A stretch of DNA of 43,743 nucleotides from Chloroflexota bacterium (GCA_020845495.1 JADLFM010000075.1:1-43743); one strand, 5' to 3'. Shown: positions 7,303 to 15,665, counted from the stretch's first letter. The notes: a model not told the origin generated them from the sequence alone. Numbers and translations are program-made.

Positions 7303-7951
7303 CCTGGAACTGGAGGACGACCCGCTCCGACTTCGGCTCGATTTCCACGACGAGTCCGTGGTCATGCACGACTTCGCCGACGGGCCCATCCGGACCCGGC
7401 TGGTCTCGGCGCTCGACATCGCTCACGCCCTCGCGCGCGAGCTTGACCTGGACACTGGGCTGCTCCCGCGTGAGTGTCTCTGGTGGGCCAAGACGGCCGC
7501 CGGGGTTCGGATCGCCGTATGGCGCGAGCCGAAGGTTTGGACTGTCCGGCTGCGCGAGCGGTTCGACGCTCCGCCACGGCGACTACGCCTGCCGATGCCG
7601 GGTCTGGTGTTCATCTGCCTACCGGGGCGCCAACCACCGTACGTATTCGCGGCGAAGGAGCGGCCCTCAGCGATGACCGACGTGCTATATCGCTGCCCGA
7701 CCTACAACGTATTCGACACCGGGCGTGTCTGCACGGGATCGCACGAGTTTCCGTCTGACGCTTCGAAGGTGCCAGAGGCGTTCTTCGAGAGTTACTTCTC
7801 GGCTGTCGAGAGCACTGGCCGAGGGCGATCTCGACGCCACCCCGAGGACGTTGGTCAGCTCTGGGCTGAGCTACGGGGACAGGCATCGTTCCCGCTCGAC
7901 GATCTCGCGCCGCACGGCACCGTCGCCGACGTCATGCTGATCGGTCAGTGA
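7214..7951 (+). CDS. E2-like protein (PRTRC protein B, Prok-E2 family D)
   Basis: 245 residues from ATG 7214, chosen because GGAGG lies at 7205-7209; this overlaps the previous gene by 89 nt. GTG 7289 would reduce the overlap to 14 nt and keeps the whole conserved domain. The core LPMPGLVFICL ... YVFAAKERPS ... LYRCPTYNVFDTGRVCTGS matches PRTRC protein B, described in the literature as an E2-like fold; the Cys of GRVCTGS is the predicted conjugating cysteine. A C-terminal helix follows. Neighbours are a Ub-like protein upstream and JAB and ThiF genes downstream, the complete order of a bacterial Ub-like conjugation cassette. Stop overlaps the next GTG (GTGA). Confidence 0.7.
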   Translation: MPSRSPQKGSSRSGSTTPTPSPYRLVLPSDLELEDDPLRLRLDFHDESVVMHDFADGPIRTRLVSALDIAHALARELDLDTGLLPRECLWWAKTAAGVRIAVWREPKVWTVRLRERFDAPPRRLRLPMPGLVFICLPGRQPPYVFAAKERPSAMTDVLYRCPTYNVFDTGRVCTGSHEFPSDASKVPEAFFESYFSAVESTGRGRSRRHPEDVGQLWAELRGQASFPLDDLAPHGTVADVMLIGQ

Positions 7952-8580
7952 CGGTGAGCATGGTCGAGTACCTGATTGCTCGTGATGGCGTGCCGCCCCG
8001 GGAGGGTCTGGCCTTCGACTACCTGTTAGCGGGCGACGGCATTTACCTTGTCGCCGAGAACGACGACCTGGCGGTCCGCGTGCCGATTGCCGGCTGCAAT
8101 GTCCGAGGTCTGCCGCCCGTGTATCCGGCATGTACCCTGGAGCATGGTCGGCTCCCCCAGTGGATCTGGGATGCGATCGTCTGGGCGGCACACGTCGGTT
8201 ACATGAGCGCCCGTGAGGTGCTGGTAGCGGTCACGTTTGATCCGAATGTCGGATACTGCCTGACCGTCCCGCCACAGATCGCCGGGCCGGAACGGGTCGT
8301 GTACCGGCCGCCAACGTCGGCGGTGCTGGAAGTCCACTCCCACGGGCCGCACCCCGCAGTGTTCAGTTCGACCGACGATCGCGACGAGCAGGGGCTGCGC
8401 CTGTACGGCGTGATTGGCTGCCTGAACAGATCCCGGCCTGAAGTCGCCCTCCGCGTCGGCGCCTATGGCCACTATCTGCGAGTGCCATGGGAGTCCATAT
8501 TTGATGGCGACATTGGGCCGTACCACGACGGCCACAACGGGTCAAACACAGAGTGTGCGATCGATGGCGTATGTGATTGA
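7948..8580 (+). CDS. JAB/JAMM metallopeptidase (PRTRC protein A-like)
   Basis: 210 residues from GTG 7948 (4-nt overlap); ATG 7960 is also possible. The JAMM zinc motif is visible: a Glu (LEVHSHG), HxH, then SSTDD giving the S-x-x-D. It is preceded by VVYRPPTSA and followed by RLYGVIGCL, as in PRTRC system protein A (Mov34/MPN/PAD-1). JAB peptidases cut ubiquitin-like proteins after the terminal glycines, either to mature the modifier or to remove it from targets. About 115 N-terminal residues precede the JAB core, longer than a minimal JAB. Gene order supports action on the Ub-like protein at 6038-6445. Confidence 0.8.
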   Translation: MTVSMVEYLIARDGVPPREGLAFDYLLAGDGIYLVAENDDLAVRVPIAGCNVRGLPPVYPACTLEHGRLPQWIWDAIVWAAHVGYMSAREVLVAVTFDPNVGYCLTVPPQIAGPERVVYRPPTSAVLEVHSHGPHPAVFSSTDDRDEQGLRLYGVIGCLNRSRPEVALRVGAYGHYLRVPWESIFDGDIGPYHDGHNGSNTECAIDGVCD

Positions 8581-9424
8581 CGCTCACGGCGACCCGTCCG
8601 GGCCGAGCGCTGGCGATCACGGCGCGACCATCGTGCTCGTCGGCTGCGGCGGGACCGGCGGGTTCCTGGCCGAATCGGTCTGCCGATTGCTCATCGGATG
8701 TCCGGCGCGGCTCTACCTGGTCGATCCAGACCGCGTCGAGCCGCACAATGTCGCACGCCAGGCGTTCGATCACCGAGATGTCGGCCGCTTCAAGGCGGAG
8801 GTGCTGGCCGAACGGTTCGCTCGTCGCTTCGAGCGCGAGGTGAGCTACTCGGTCCTGCCCTACGGCCGTGAGTTACACGCCGGTGTCTTTCGCGATACAG
8901 CCGGGAGTCTCCGGCTGCTGGTCGGTTGCGTCGACAACGCCGCTGCCCGTCGGGCGATTGCCTCGACGCTCGACGGTGCCGCGCGGGCCGGGGCGCGCTC
9001 GCATGGTTGCTGGTGGTTGGATACCGGCAACAACCGCAACTCCGGCCAGGTACTTCTCGGCAACACAACGCGACCCGAAGCGCTGCGGCGCGCCTTCGTC
9101 CCCGCCGACGGGAGATGCCGAGCGCTGCCGGCCCCGAGCCTCCAGCGCCCCGACCTGCTGAGCTCCCCGCCCGAACCGACGCCGCAACCGGATTGTGCGG
9201 AGGCGGTCGCCGCCGCGGAGCAGGGTCGGACGATAAACCAGGTCGTCGCGTCGATCGCCGCGAGCTACGTCGAGAAGCTGCTGGCCGACACGTGTCGCTG
9301 GATGGCCACGTACTTCGATCTGGACGACGGGATGTTCCGCTGCCTGCCGGCTGACCCGAAGCTGGTCGCCGACCTTGCCGGACTGCACCTGAACGCCGTC
9401 GCGCCGCCGACCGCTCGACGTTGA
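8564..9424 (+). CDS. ThiF/E1-like adenylyltransferase (PRTRC ThiF family)
   Basis: 286 residues from ATG 8564, overlapping the JAB gene by 17 nt. Rossmann nucleotide-binding loop VLVGCGGTGGFLAES, then LVDPDRVEPHNVARQAF and DVGRFKAEVLAERF, the standard ThiF/MoeB/E1 series: the Asp that binds ATP ribose, the N-x-x-RQ arginine and the Lys. A later VGCVDNAAARR matches the family's CVDN/D-NxxAR segment. PDCAEAVAAAEQ near residue 210 contains a Cys that could form the thioester. Established family role: adenylation of the C-terminus of a Ub-like protein. With Ub-like, E2-like and JAB genes adjacent, the conjugation pathway is complete on paper. Confidence 0.85.
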   Translation: MAYVIDAHGDPSGPSAGDHGATIVLVGCGGTGGFLAESVCRLLIGCPARLYLVDPDRVEPHNVARQAFDHRDVGRFKAEVLAERFARRFEREVSYSVLPYGRELHAGVFRDTAGSLRLLVGCVDNAAARRAIASTLDGAARAGARSHGCWWLDTGNNRNSGQVLLGNTTRPEALRRAFVPADGRCRALPAPSLQRPDLLSSPPEPTPQPDCAEAVAAAEQGRTINQVVASIAASYVEKLLADTCRWMATYFDLDDGMFRCLPADPKLVADLAGLHLNAVAPPTARR

Positions 9425-9488
9425 GCGGTACCCGACAGACGATCGAGCAGGGAGCCCCTCACTCGGGCTTCTTGCTCAAGGGGCCATC

Positions 9489-10205
9489 ATGCATGATGAA
9501 CATGAGCGCGACGGCGGTCATGCGACGAGCTTGCCGATCGGGACGACCGAATCCCTCTCCCTGCCGGTCCTCCAGGCGGGCGGCTTCGGTGCAAGCGTCG
9601 ATGCCTTTGCCTGGGAGCCCGATTCAGACGCCAATCCTCCCAGGATGCGCCTCTGGCTCGTGTCACTCCTGGGATCGCAGCAGGCCGTCAAGGCCCTCTG
9701 GGCTCAACTCATCCAGGGCGAGACGGCCACGCTGAGCAACGACCACGGCAGCTCTCGATTCTGTGTGCTGGCTCCGGAAGGTGCGCGCGGCTGGCGATGC
9801 TTCAGGGCCTCGCTGCCGGCATCGGGCGGCTACCACGGCCTGCTCGTCCCGGAGTTGGCGCTGTTCACCGCCGAGCACACCGACTTCCTGCTTCTGCGGC
9901 GCCCTGACGATGACGTCGCGACGCTTCACTATCGCTTTCTCAACCGGAGGGTGATCCTGCCACTCCATCCGAGCTGGGCCGACTGGCTCTGGAATCGGGC
10001 TCTCCGATCCGGCGAGGCTCGGACGCTGGAGTCGCGTGGGCTGGACGCGTACCGCTGCGTCCCGGACGAGGCCGCACTTGCAGCGGATCTGGCGGCCGAC
10101 ATCCGGCGAGGCGTGCTGAGTATCACCGACGAGAACGTCGGACACGCGCAGCCTCGGATCCCGATCGAGACCATCGTGGAGAAGATCGGACATGGCGCGA
10201 CTTGA
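9489..10205 (+). CDS. Unknown cassette protein
   Basis: 238 residues from ATG 9489 with AAGGGG about 6 nt upstream. Family not recognised. It reads as a soluble alpha/beta protein: RMRLWLVSLLGSQQAVKALW near the N-terminus, a strand-turn series SSRFCVLAPEGARGWRCF and GYHGLLVPELALF, then FLLLRRPDDDVATLHYRFL and a helical C-terminus with SWADWLWNRALRSG. No metal or nucleotide-binding motif is evident. The stop overlaps the methyltransferase start by 14 nt, so the two are translationally coupled, suggesting a partner of that enzyme or of the helicase. Confidence 0.7.
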   Translation: MHDEHERDGGHATSLPIGTTESLSLPVLQAGGFGASVDAFAWEPDSDANPPRMRLWLVSLLGSQQAVKALWAQLIQGETATLSNDHGSSRFCVLAPEGARGWRCFRASLPASGGYHGLLVPELALFTAEHTDFLLLRRPDDDVATLHYRFLNRRVILPLHPSWADWLWNRALRSGEARTLESRGLDAYRCVPDEAALAADLAADIRRGVLSITDENVGHAQPRIPIETIVEKIGHGAT

Positions 10206-11241
10206 GTCCGTTGCTCGCGCGGGCTACTACCCGACTCCATCTCGCGTGGCAGCAGCCGTTGCTCAGCACCTCAGCCGCTCGGTCGGCGGTGCGAGGCGCG
10301 TCGTCCGCCTGCTCGACCCGTGCGCTGGCACCGGCGAGGCGGCGGCATGGGTCGCAGATTCCCTTGGCGCGGAGAGCTTCGGCATCGAGCTGAACGAGGT
10401 GCGCGCCGTCGCAGCCCGCGATCGGCTCGACCACGTGCTGCACACGTCCGCTTTCTCGGTCCGTTTGACGAACGGCGCATTCTCCTGCCTCTATCTGAAC
10501 GCGCCGTACGACCACGACGATGAGGCCCGTCGCCTTGAGCACGCATTCCTGACCAGCCTGACACGAGCGCTCTGTGTAGGCGGCCTGCTCATCTACGTCG
10601 TCCAGCAATCTCGGCTGGTCGTGTCCTCTCGTTACCTCTCGAGCCACTACACCGGCTTTCAGGCGTTCCGGTTTCCCGACCCGGAGTACGGTGCTTTTCG
10701 GCAGATGGTGCTCTTCGCGAGCCGCAAGCCGAAGGGCATCAACGATGCGTTCGCGCGGGCGCAGTTGGACGAGTGGAGCCGCGGCGACCTTGCGCCGCTA
10801 CCGGAGGCTCCAGCCGCACCAACGGTGGTCGTGCCGTCGCTCCCCGTCGACGACGTCCTGTTCGCCTCGCTCACGGTCGACCCAGAGCAGGCTGCGTCAG
10901 AGGCAAGACGGCGCGGTGCCTGGATCCAGCCCGAGCTGGCCGAGCAGCTCTGGCCGCCCGACGAGCGTCCGGTCCGTCCGTTGATGCCGCTGCGACGGGG
11001 GCACCTGGCGTTGCTGATCGCGGCCGGTATGCTGAACAACTGCGCCCTGGACCGGCGCGATCGGCGCGTGCTCGTCAAGGGCAGGACCTACAAGGAGTCG
11101 GTGCGCATCGACAGCGATGACGATGACGTCGAGATACAGCGCGAGGTGATCCGGACGTCAATCGCCGTCCTCGATCTGGCGACCGGAGACTTTGAGATCG
11201 TCGAACAGGACGATCGGGTCCCTGCGGAGCGGGCGGCATGA
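10192..11241 (+). CDS. DUF6094-like SAM-dependent DNA methyltransferase
   Basis: 349 residues from ATG 10192. The N-terminal half is a class I methyltransferase: GYYPTPSRVAAAVAQ, motif I LLDPCAGTGEAAAW, GIELNEVRA (ribose-binding acidic residue), and the catalytic tetrapeptide region LYLNAPYDHDD, i.e. NAPY in place of the NPPY of amino-methylating DNA methyltransferases. After about residue 180 there is a Pro/Arg linker and a beta-rich C-terminal domain (LMPLRRGHLALLIAAGM). This matches my memory of DUF6094 proteins on plasmids and integrative elements. It overlaps the downstream helicase by ATGA; such pairs occur in DNA-modification or plasmid-maintenance modules. Target base and sequence cannot be read from this. 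Confidence 0.75.
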   Translation: MARLESVARAGYYPTPSRVAAAVAQHLSRSVGGARRVVRLLDPCAGTGEAAAWVADSLGAESFGIELNEVRAVAARDRLDHVLHTSAFSVRLTNGAFSCLYLNAPYDHDDEARRLEHAFLTSLTRALCVGGLLIYVVQQSRLVVSSRYLSSHYTGFQAFRFPDPEYGAFRQMVLFASRKPKGINDAFARAQLDEWSRGDLAPLPEAPAAPTVVVPSLPVDDVLFASLTVDPEQAASEARRRGAWIQPELAEQLWPPDERPVRPLMPLRRGHLALLIAAGMLNNCALDRRDRRVLVKGRTYKESVRIDSDDDDVEIQREVIRTSIAVLDLATGDFEIVEQDDRVPAERAA

Positions 11242-13496
11242 ATTTGTCCGAGCTGCTCGATCAGTACGGGGAAGCGATCACCAGGACGGTCATCGATACC
11301 TACCCGCCGATCTACGATGTCGAGGCTCGTCGCACGGGCGGCACCGACCTCGGGCGACTCCTGCGCCGGCCGCTCGCAGCGCAGGCCGATGCAATCAACG
11401 CCACGGTCCTCTCGCTCAAGCGACACCCGGGCACGATCGTGGTCGGCGAAATGGGCACCGGCAAGAGCTACATCGCCACCGCGGCGGCCTACCTCGCCGG
11501 CTGCCAGCGCATACTGATTTTGTGTCCACCTCACCTCGTCAAGAAGTGGCGGCGCGAGATTTTGCAGACCGTCCCCGGCGCGCAGGCTACGGTCGTGCGG
11601 ACGGCCACCGATCTCGAGCACGTTAGGCGACTTGGTGGCGCGACTCACTTCGTCATCTGCTCGCGCGAGCGGGCGAAGCTCGGCTACCGCTGGGTGCCGG
11701 CCACCGTGGAGCGACGCAGTCGTGCGGTCGGCGAAGGGCTCGCTCCGGCGGACGACGGGCGAATCGCCACGCTCCTGTGCTGCCCGACCTGCTTCGTGCC
11801 GGCGACCGACGACGAGGACGTGCCCCTGACGTGGGCTGAGCTTCGGACGAAGAAGCGCCGCTGCCGCGCCTGCGACGGGCCGCTCTGGCAAGCCGACCGC
11901 ACCGGTCCACGTCGGGTCGCGCTGGCCGACTACGTTCGGCGCCGGATGTCGAAGTTCTGGGATCTCCTGGTGATCGACGAGGCGCACGAGTATAAGGCCC
12001 GGGGCTCTGCGCAGGGTCTTTCCGCTGAGGCGCTCACCGGCGTCTGTCAAAAGACGCTCGCACTGACTGGAACGCTTCTTGGTGGGTACAGCTCGACGCT
12101 GTTCTACCTGCTCTGGCGATTCTCGCCGACCGTGCGCCGTGAATTCGGCTACAAGGATGAAGCCAAATGGATCAGCCGGTACGGCGTCGTCGAGCGCATC
12201 AGGAAGAAGGTCCCGGACGCCTACAGCGAGGATGGACGCTACTCGAAGCGTCGAAGCTACCTGACCCGGACGGTCGAGAAGCCAGGCATCTCGCCGGCAG
12301 CGCTCTTCCACCTGATCGGCAACACGGTCTTCCTGCGCCTATCGGATGTGGCCAATGACCTTCCGACCTACACCGAGCAGGTCGCCGTCTGCGCACTCGA
12401 CCGGGGCCACGATCACGAGACGCCATCGCAGGCGAGTTGCTACCAGCGCCTGGCGGGCGAGCTTCGCCAGGCGACAGGTGCCGCCCTGGCAGCGGGATCC
12501 AAACGTTTGCTCGCGGCCTACCTCCAGGCACTCCTGGCGTATCCCGACGCCTGCACTCGGGGCGAGACGGTCCTGGATCCGCTGACCGGAAATGTGATCG
12601 CCCATGCGCCGGCCCTGCCCGAGGATTGTCTCTATCCGAAGGAGCGGGCGCTGGTGGATCTGGCGCTTCGTGAGCGCTCGCGAGGGCGGCGCTTGTTGGT
12701 GTACATCACCCACACCGAGCGGCGCGACCTCAGTCCACGCCTGCGTACGGTCCTGGAGCGAGCCGGCCTCACGGTCGCCGCCCTCAAGTCCGATACGGTG
12801 GCCGCCGATCGGCGCGAGGAGTGGCTGGCGGAACGAGTACACGAGGGAGCAGACGCCCTCATTTGTCACCCGCGCCTCGTCCAGACGGGGCTCGACTTGA
12901 TCGACTGGCCCTCAATCTCCTGGTACCAGACCGACTTCAGCGTGTATGTGATGCGGCAGGCGAGCCGGCGCTCGTGGCGCATCGGGCAGCGTCAGCCAGT
13001 CGAGGTCACGCATCTGGTCTATGAAGAAGCGCTCCAGGCCGAGGCGCTGGCACTCGTGGCAGCCAAGATGCGCTCGGCGCTGATGCTCGAGGGGGAGATC
13101 CCCGAGGATGGTCTCGCCGCATTGGAGGGAGATAGCCAGGACGTCCTGCTAACGCTGGCACGCCGGTTGACGGACCAAGCCTCGGCTCATCCGGAGTCAC
13201 TCGAAGCGCTATTCTCCCAGAGGCGAGAGGTCGATGCACAAACAGACAACTTCCTCGCACCTGGTGACTGGCGTGTTTCCGAATCGTCACCCGCGTCTGA
13301 CGACGGCGGCATCGCGGGTCCGTCGCAGCTTGGGCTCGGTGACGAGACAGTGGGAGATGAAAGTGATCCAGCTCGAGCCGTCGGGGGCGGCCGTGGTCGT
13401 CTGGTCACCTTCCAGGAGATCGCCCGATTGATTCGCCGACCGACATCGCGAGGTCGACGGATCCCGGCTGAGCAGATGTCGCTCTTTGACGAGTAA
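11238..13496 (+). CDS. SNF2/DEAH superfamily-2 helicase with C-terminal clamp-binding motif
   Basis: 752 residues from ATG 11238, coupled to the methyltransferase (ATGA). Walker A GEMGTGKSYIA, motif Ia LILCPPHLVKKW, DEAH box LLVIDEAHEY, motif III LALTGTLLGG and motif VI RQASRRSWRIGQ are all present, so the ATPase is intact. A zinc-ribbon-like insertion (CCPTC ... CRACDG) lies between motifs Ia and II near residues 178-215. The last residues are EQMSLFDE, a QMSLF clamp-binding pentapeptide at the extreme C-terminus. The clamp tether suggests the motor works at replication forks or on newly made DNA. The stop at 13494-13496 is followed 24 nt later by a strong hairpin, the end of the run. Confidence 0.9.
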   Translation: MNLSELLDQYGEAITRTVIDTYPPIYDVEARRTGGTDLGRLLRRPLAAQADAINATVLSLKRHPGTIVVGEMGTGKSYIATAAAYLAGCQRILILCPPHLVKKWRREILQTVPGAQATVVRTATDLEHVRRLGGATHFVICSRERAKLGYRWVPATVERRSRAVGEGLAPADDGRIATLLCCPTCFVPATDDEDVPLTWAELRTKKRRCRACDGPLWQADRTGPRRVALADYVRRRMSKFWDLLVIDEAHEYKARGSAQGLSAEALTGVCQKTLALTGTLLGGYSSTLFYLLWRFSPTVRREFGYKDEAKWISRYGVVERIRKKVPDAYSEDGRYSKRRSYLTRTVEKPGISPAALFHLIGNTVFLRLSDVANDLPTYTEQVAVCALDRGHDHETPSQASCYQRLAGELRQATGAALAAGSKRLLAAYLQALLAYPDACTRGETVLDPLTGNVIAHAPALPEDCLYPKERALVDLALRERSRGRRLLVYITHTERRDLSPRLRTVLERAGLTVAALKSDTVAADRREEWLAERVHEGADALICHPRLVQTGLDLIDWPSISWYQTDFSVYVMRQASRRSWRIGQRQPVEVTHLVYEEALQAEALALVAAKMRSALMLEGEIPEDGLAALEGDSQDVLLTLARRLTDQASAHPESLEALFSQRREVDAQTDNFLAPGDWRVSESSPASDDGGIAGPSQLGLGDETVGDESDPARAVGGGRGRLVTFQEIARLIRRPTSRGRRIPAEQMSLFDE

Positions 13497-13519
13497 GCCG
13501 AGCATCTCGGTCACCAGCG

Positions 13520-13563
13520 GACTCATGCTTGGGGCAGCGACACCTGCTGTCCCTGCATGAGTC
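13520..13563 (+). terminator. Hairpin terminator-like structure after the helicase gene
   Basis: Arms GACTCATGC (13520-13528) and GCATGAGTC (13555-13563) pair perfectly; inside, GGGGCAGC (13531-13538) pairs with GCTGTCCC (13546-13553) with one G-T wobble. The 3' side runs into a T-rich stretch (cttctttatttctg). It fits a factor-independent terminator for the long plus-strand operon, though the T-run is imperfect. Confidence 0.6.
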
Positions 13564-13794
13564 GTCGCTTCTTTATTTCTGTTGAGGTGTCAAGTGGTGG
13601 CTCCCGTTCGGGTGACGACCGAGTACATGGACCGCCAGGGCGATGGAACGACCGGGCAGGACGGATCGCCGAGTTGTTGATAGATCGAGCGCACGGCAGG
13701 GCGGAGTGCGTCATCCTGCGTTGAGAACAACGGTTGTGGCCGCTCGCGACCGGAGGTAGGTTCTCCTCGCCTGGCCGAAAATAGGGCCTTTCTT

Positions 13795-14181
13795 TGTGTC
13801 CGGCGAGCGTCAGGCGGTGGTCGGCGGGCCGCTCACCGCGAGGAAGCGAGCCGGCGTGCAAACGTCGATGCGGTCGGCCCTCGCATGGACGCCCTGCGAG
13901 TGGCGGAACTGGGCCGCCTGATTCCGGTCGATGGCACCGCGCAGCAGCCCTGATCGTCAGAATCTCCACGATGGTCGGAGGGTAGCGGCCGGTCGCCTCG
14001 AGACCGATCAGCATGGCATGGGCCTCCGAGGCGAGCCCTTCCAAGCACGCCTGGAGGCGCTCGAAGCCGGCATAGCTGACCGGGAGGACGATCCGACCGA
14101 CGACGCGATCTCTCGCGGGATCGTAGACGGCGCCTGAAGGCTGCGCTCGCCAATGTTGATGCCGACGGTGATGCGAGGCAT
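13795..14181 (-). pseudogene. IS110-family transposase remnant (N-terminal half, frameshifted)
   Basis: Read on the minus strand from ATG 14181, three frames carry successive pieces of an IS110 DEDD transposase: MPRITVGINIGERS, then in another frame EGLASEAHAMLIGLEATGRY, then in a third NQAAQFRHSQGV followed by ADRIDVCTPARFL. The first catalytic Asp (GIDxG) is Asn here. The C-terminal Ser-containing half is absent. It is a dead fragment marking an old insertion just beyond the operon end. The edges are approximate. Confidence 0.75.
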
Positions 14182-14802
14182 CCCCTCACCCGCACACGGG
14201 ATGTCGGAAACGTGCGGGGCTACCTCAACCCACTGCCGAACACGCCGGGACAGGACTGACGACGATCGCCGCACCACACTTCTCGAGCAGATGTCTTTTC
14301 GGTGGTTGCCACCAAAAAGACAGAGGTAGCCTGAGGGCCACACTCTTTGACCGTTGACAGGAGTCCCCCACGCATCGCCAACTCCACCTTCCGGTGGGCG
14401 GGCTGGCCGACAACGGTGGCGAAATTCTCTACGTGCTTGTCCTCATCGCTCCGGGACTGTGCGCTGTTACGAAGCCGCGCTTGGCCGGCATCGCAGTGCG
14501 GTGACCGCGCGGGTCGGCGCGCGAGTATTCACCAGCAATCGGATCAGGCACGGACGGAAACCAGGCGTGGACCTGGCGAGAGATGAGCTAGTGCATATGG
14601 CCTGCGCTCAGGACCTGTCACCGATAGACGCGCCGCCGACACGAGGCGTCTCATCACGCTTGCCGACGACGTAGGCGTGATTACGGTGCTTGCGCGTTTT
14701 CAGTCCTAGCATGGTCTCAGACTCGGTGCCGCTAGCTGGTAGCCGGGCGGAGACCGTCAGTTCGCCGCAGGAAAGCTCGGGTTATGATCGCAGAGGTGTA
14801 GC
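14182..14802. other. Region without a convincing gene; contains a stem-loop
   Basis: The six-frame reading frames here are short, Arg/Ser-rich and lack ribosome-binding sites or family resemblance. The one clear structure is a stem-loop at 14295-14319: arms cttttcGGTGG and CCACCaaaaag, one mismatch, with loop ttg. The stretch next to the IS110 remnant may be decayed mobile DNA. The last 50 bp must hold the promoter and the AGAGGTG ribosome-binding site of the gene at 14803. Confidence 0.5.
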
Positions 14803-15609
14803 ATGTTCGCGCACATCCCCTACATTGTCCCAGGTCCATTCGGCCGCACGCGTGAGGCGTGCTTGGCCAGGGCGATCCTGTCTGGGTTCGCAGCCACGTT
14901 TGCGATGTTGATGGCGTTCCTGGTGGCGCACGTTGGGGGCCGGGTGGTCGTCGCCAGCCTTCCCGTTGAGGCGCCGGTCCTCGGCGCCCTACGCGTCTGG
15001 CTCTATAACCTGACCCACAATCCGCTTATTGATGCTGGTCAGGCTGACGTCTTCATCGCCACGGCCATCTATCTGCTCGGCGGACTGGTCTGGGCCATGC
15101 TCTACGCATTGCTTTTCGAGCCGCGACTCACCGGTCCGGGCTGGCTCCGGGGCCTGCTGTTCTCTCTGGCCCCTGCCCTGCTCTCGGTGATGGTGTTCTT
15201 GCCGTTAGTTGGCGGTGGCCTGTTCGGCGCGGCGTTCAATGCCGGGCCCCTGCCGACGCTCGGAAACTTCATCCTCCACGCCATCTATGGCCTTGTCGTT
15301 GGGCAACTCTACGGCCCATTTGGCAGTCTCGACGCCACAACTCTGGGCGCCCGGGTCGACGTTGCCCCGGGTGCCCAGAGTGGCGCCGAACTGATGGCCG
15401 CGCGTGGTCTAATCGGCGGCCTGCTTGTGGGTCTTGGGATCGGCATCGTCGCCACGCTCGTGGCGGGAGTGCCGCTCGAAGGACGCCTCGTGGGACAACC
15501 AGTCGTCGCGGTCCTGCTCGCGAGCGCTGGCATCGGGGCTGCGTTCGGATCGACCGTTGGCGCGTTCGTCGGCCTGGATGGCCACTACGATCTGCCCGCA
15601 CGGCCGTGA
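14803..15609 (+). CDS. Multi-spanning membrane protein, function unknown
   Basis: 268 residues from ATG 14803 (AGAGGTG upstream). About six hydrophobic spans: AILSGFAATFAMLMAFLVAH, a middle ATAIYLLGGLVWAMLYALLF, LLFSLAPALLSVMVFLPLV, a FILHAIYGLVVGQLYG helix, then two Gly-rich spans in GLIGGLLVGLGIGIVATLV and VVAVLLASAGIGAAFGSTV. The layout (N-terminal block, histidine-bearing helix, LYG motif) resembles the smaller membrane protein at 18549, and both belong to poorly described bacterial membrane families. No transport motif is visible. Its stop codon is the first base triplet of a 24-bp perfect inverted repeat. Confidence 0.8.
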   Translation: MFAHIPYIVPGPFGRTREACLARAILSGFAATFAMLMAFLVAHVGGRVVVASLPVEAPVLGALRVWLYNLTHNPLIDAGQADVFIATAIYLLGGLVWAMLYALLFEPRLTGPGWLRGLLFSLAPALLSVMVFLPLVGGGLFGAAFNAGPLPTLGNFILHAIYGLVVGQLYGPFGSLDATTLGARVDVAPGAQSGAELMAARGLIGGLLVGLGIGIVATLVAGVPLEGRLVGQPVVAVLLASAGIGAAFGSTVGAFVGLDGHYDLPARP

Positions 15610-15665
15610 ACCAGTGAAAGCTCGGCGTGCGTAGCGGGTGGGCACGCCGAGCTTTCACTGGTTCA
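15607..15665. repeat. Perfect 24-bp inverted repeat (terminator-like), includes a stop codon
   Basis: Left arm 15607-15630 and right arm 15642-15665 are exact reverse complements, 24 bp each, separated by 11 nt. The TGA of the membrane-protein gene is the first three bases of the left arm. There is no T-run on either side, so if it terminates transcription it is an unusually long, tail-less hairpin; it lies between plus- and minus-strand genes, where a bidirectional terminator would be useful. Confidence 0.85.

Noticed and set aside
11088..12311. 407-residue minus-strand frame opposite the SNF2 helicase
   Set aside because: Helicase motifs on the plus strand are unmistakable; the opposite frame is shadow.
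5452..13496. Ordinary chromosomal replication locus because of dnaN
   Set aside because: None of dnaA, recF, gyrB or rpmH is near; neighbours are mobile-element-type genes.
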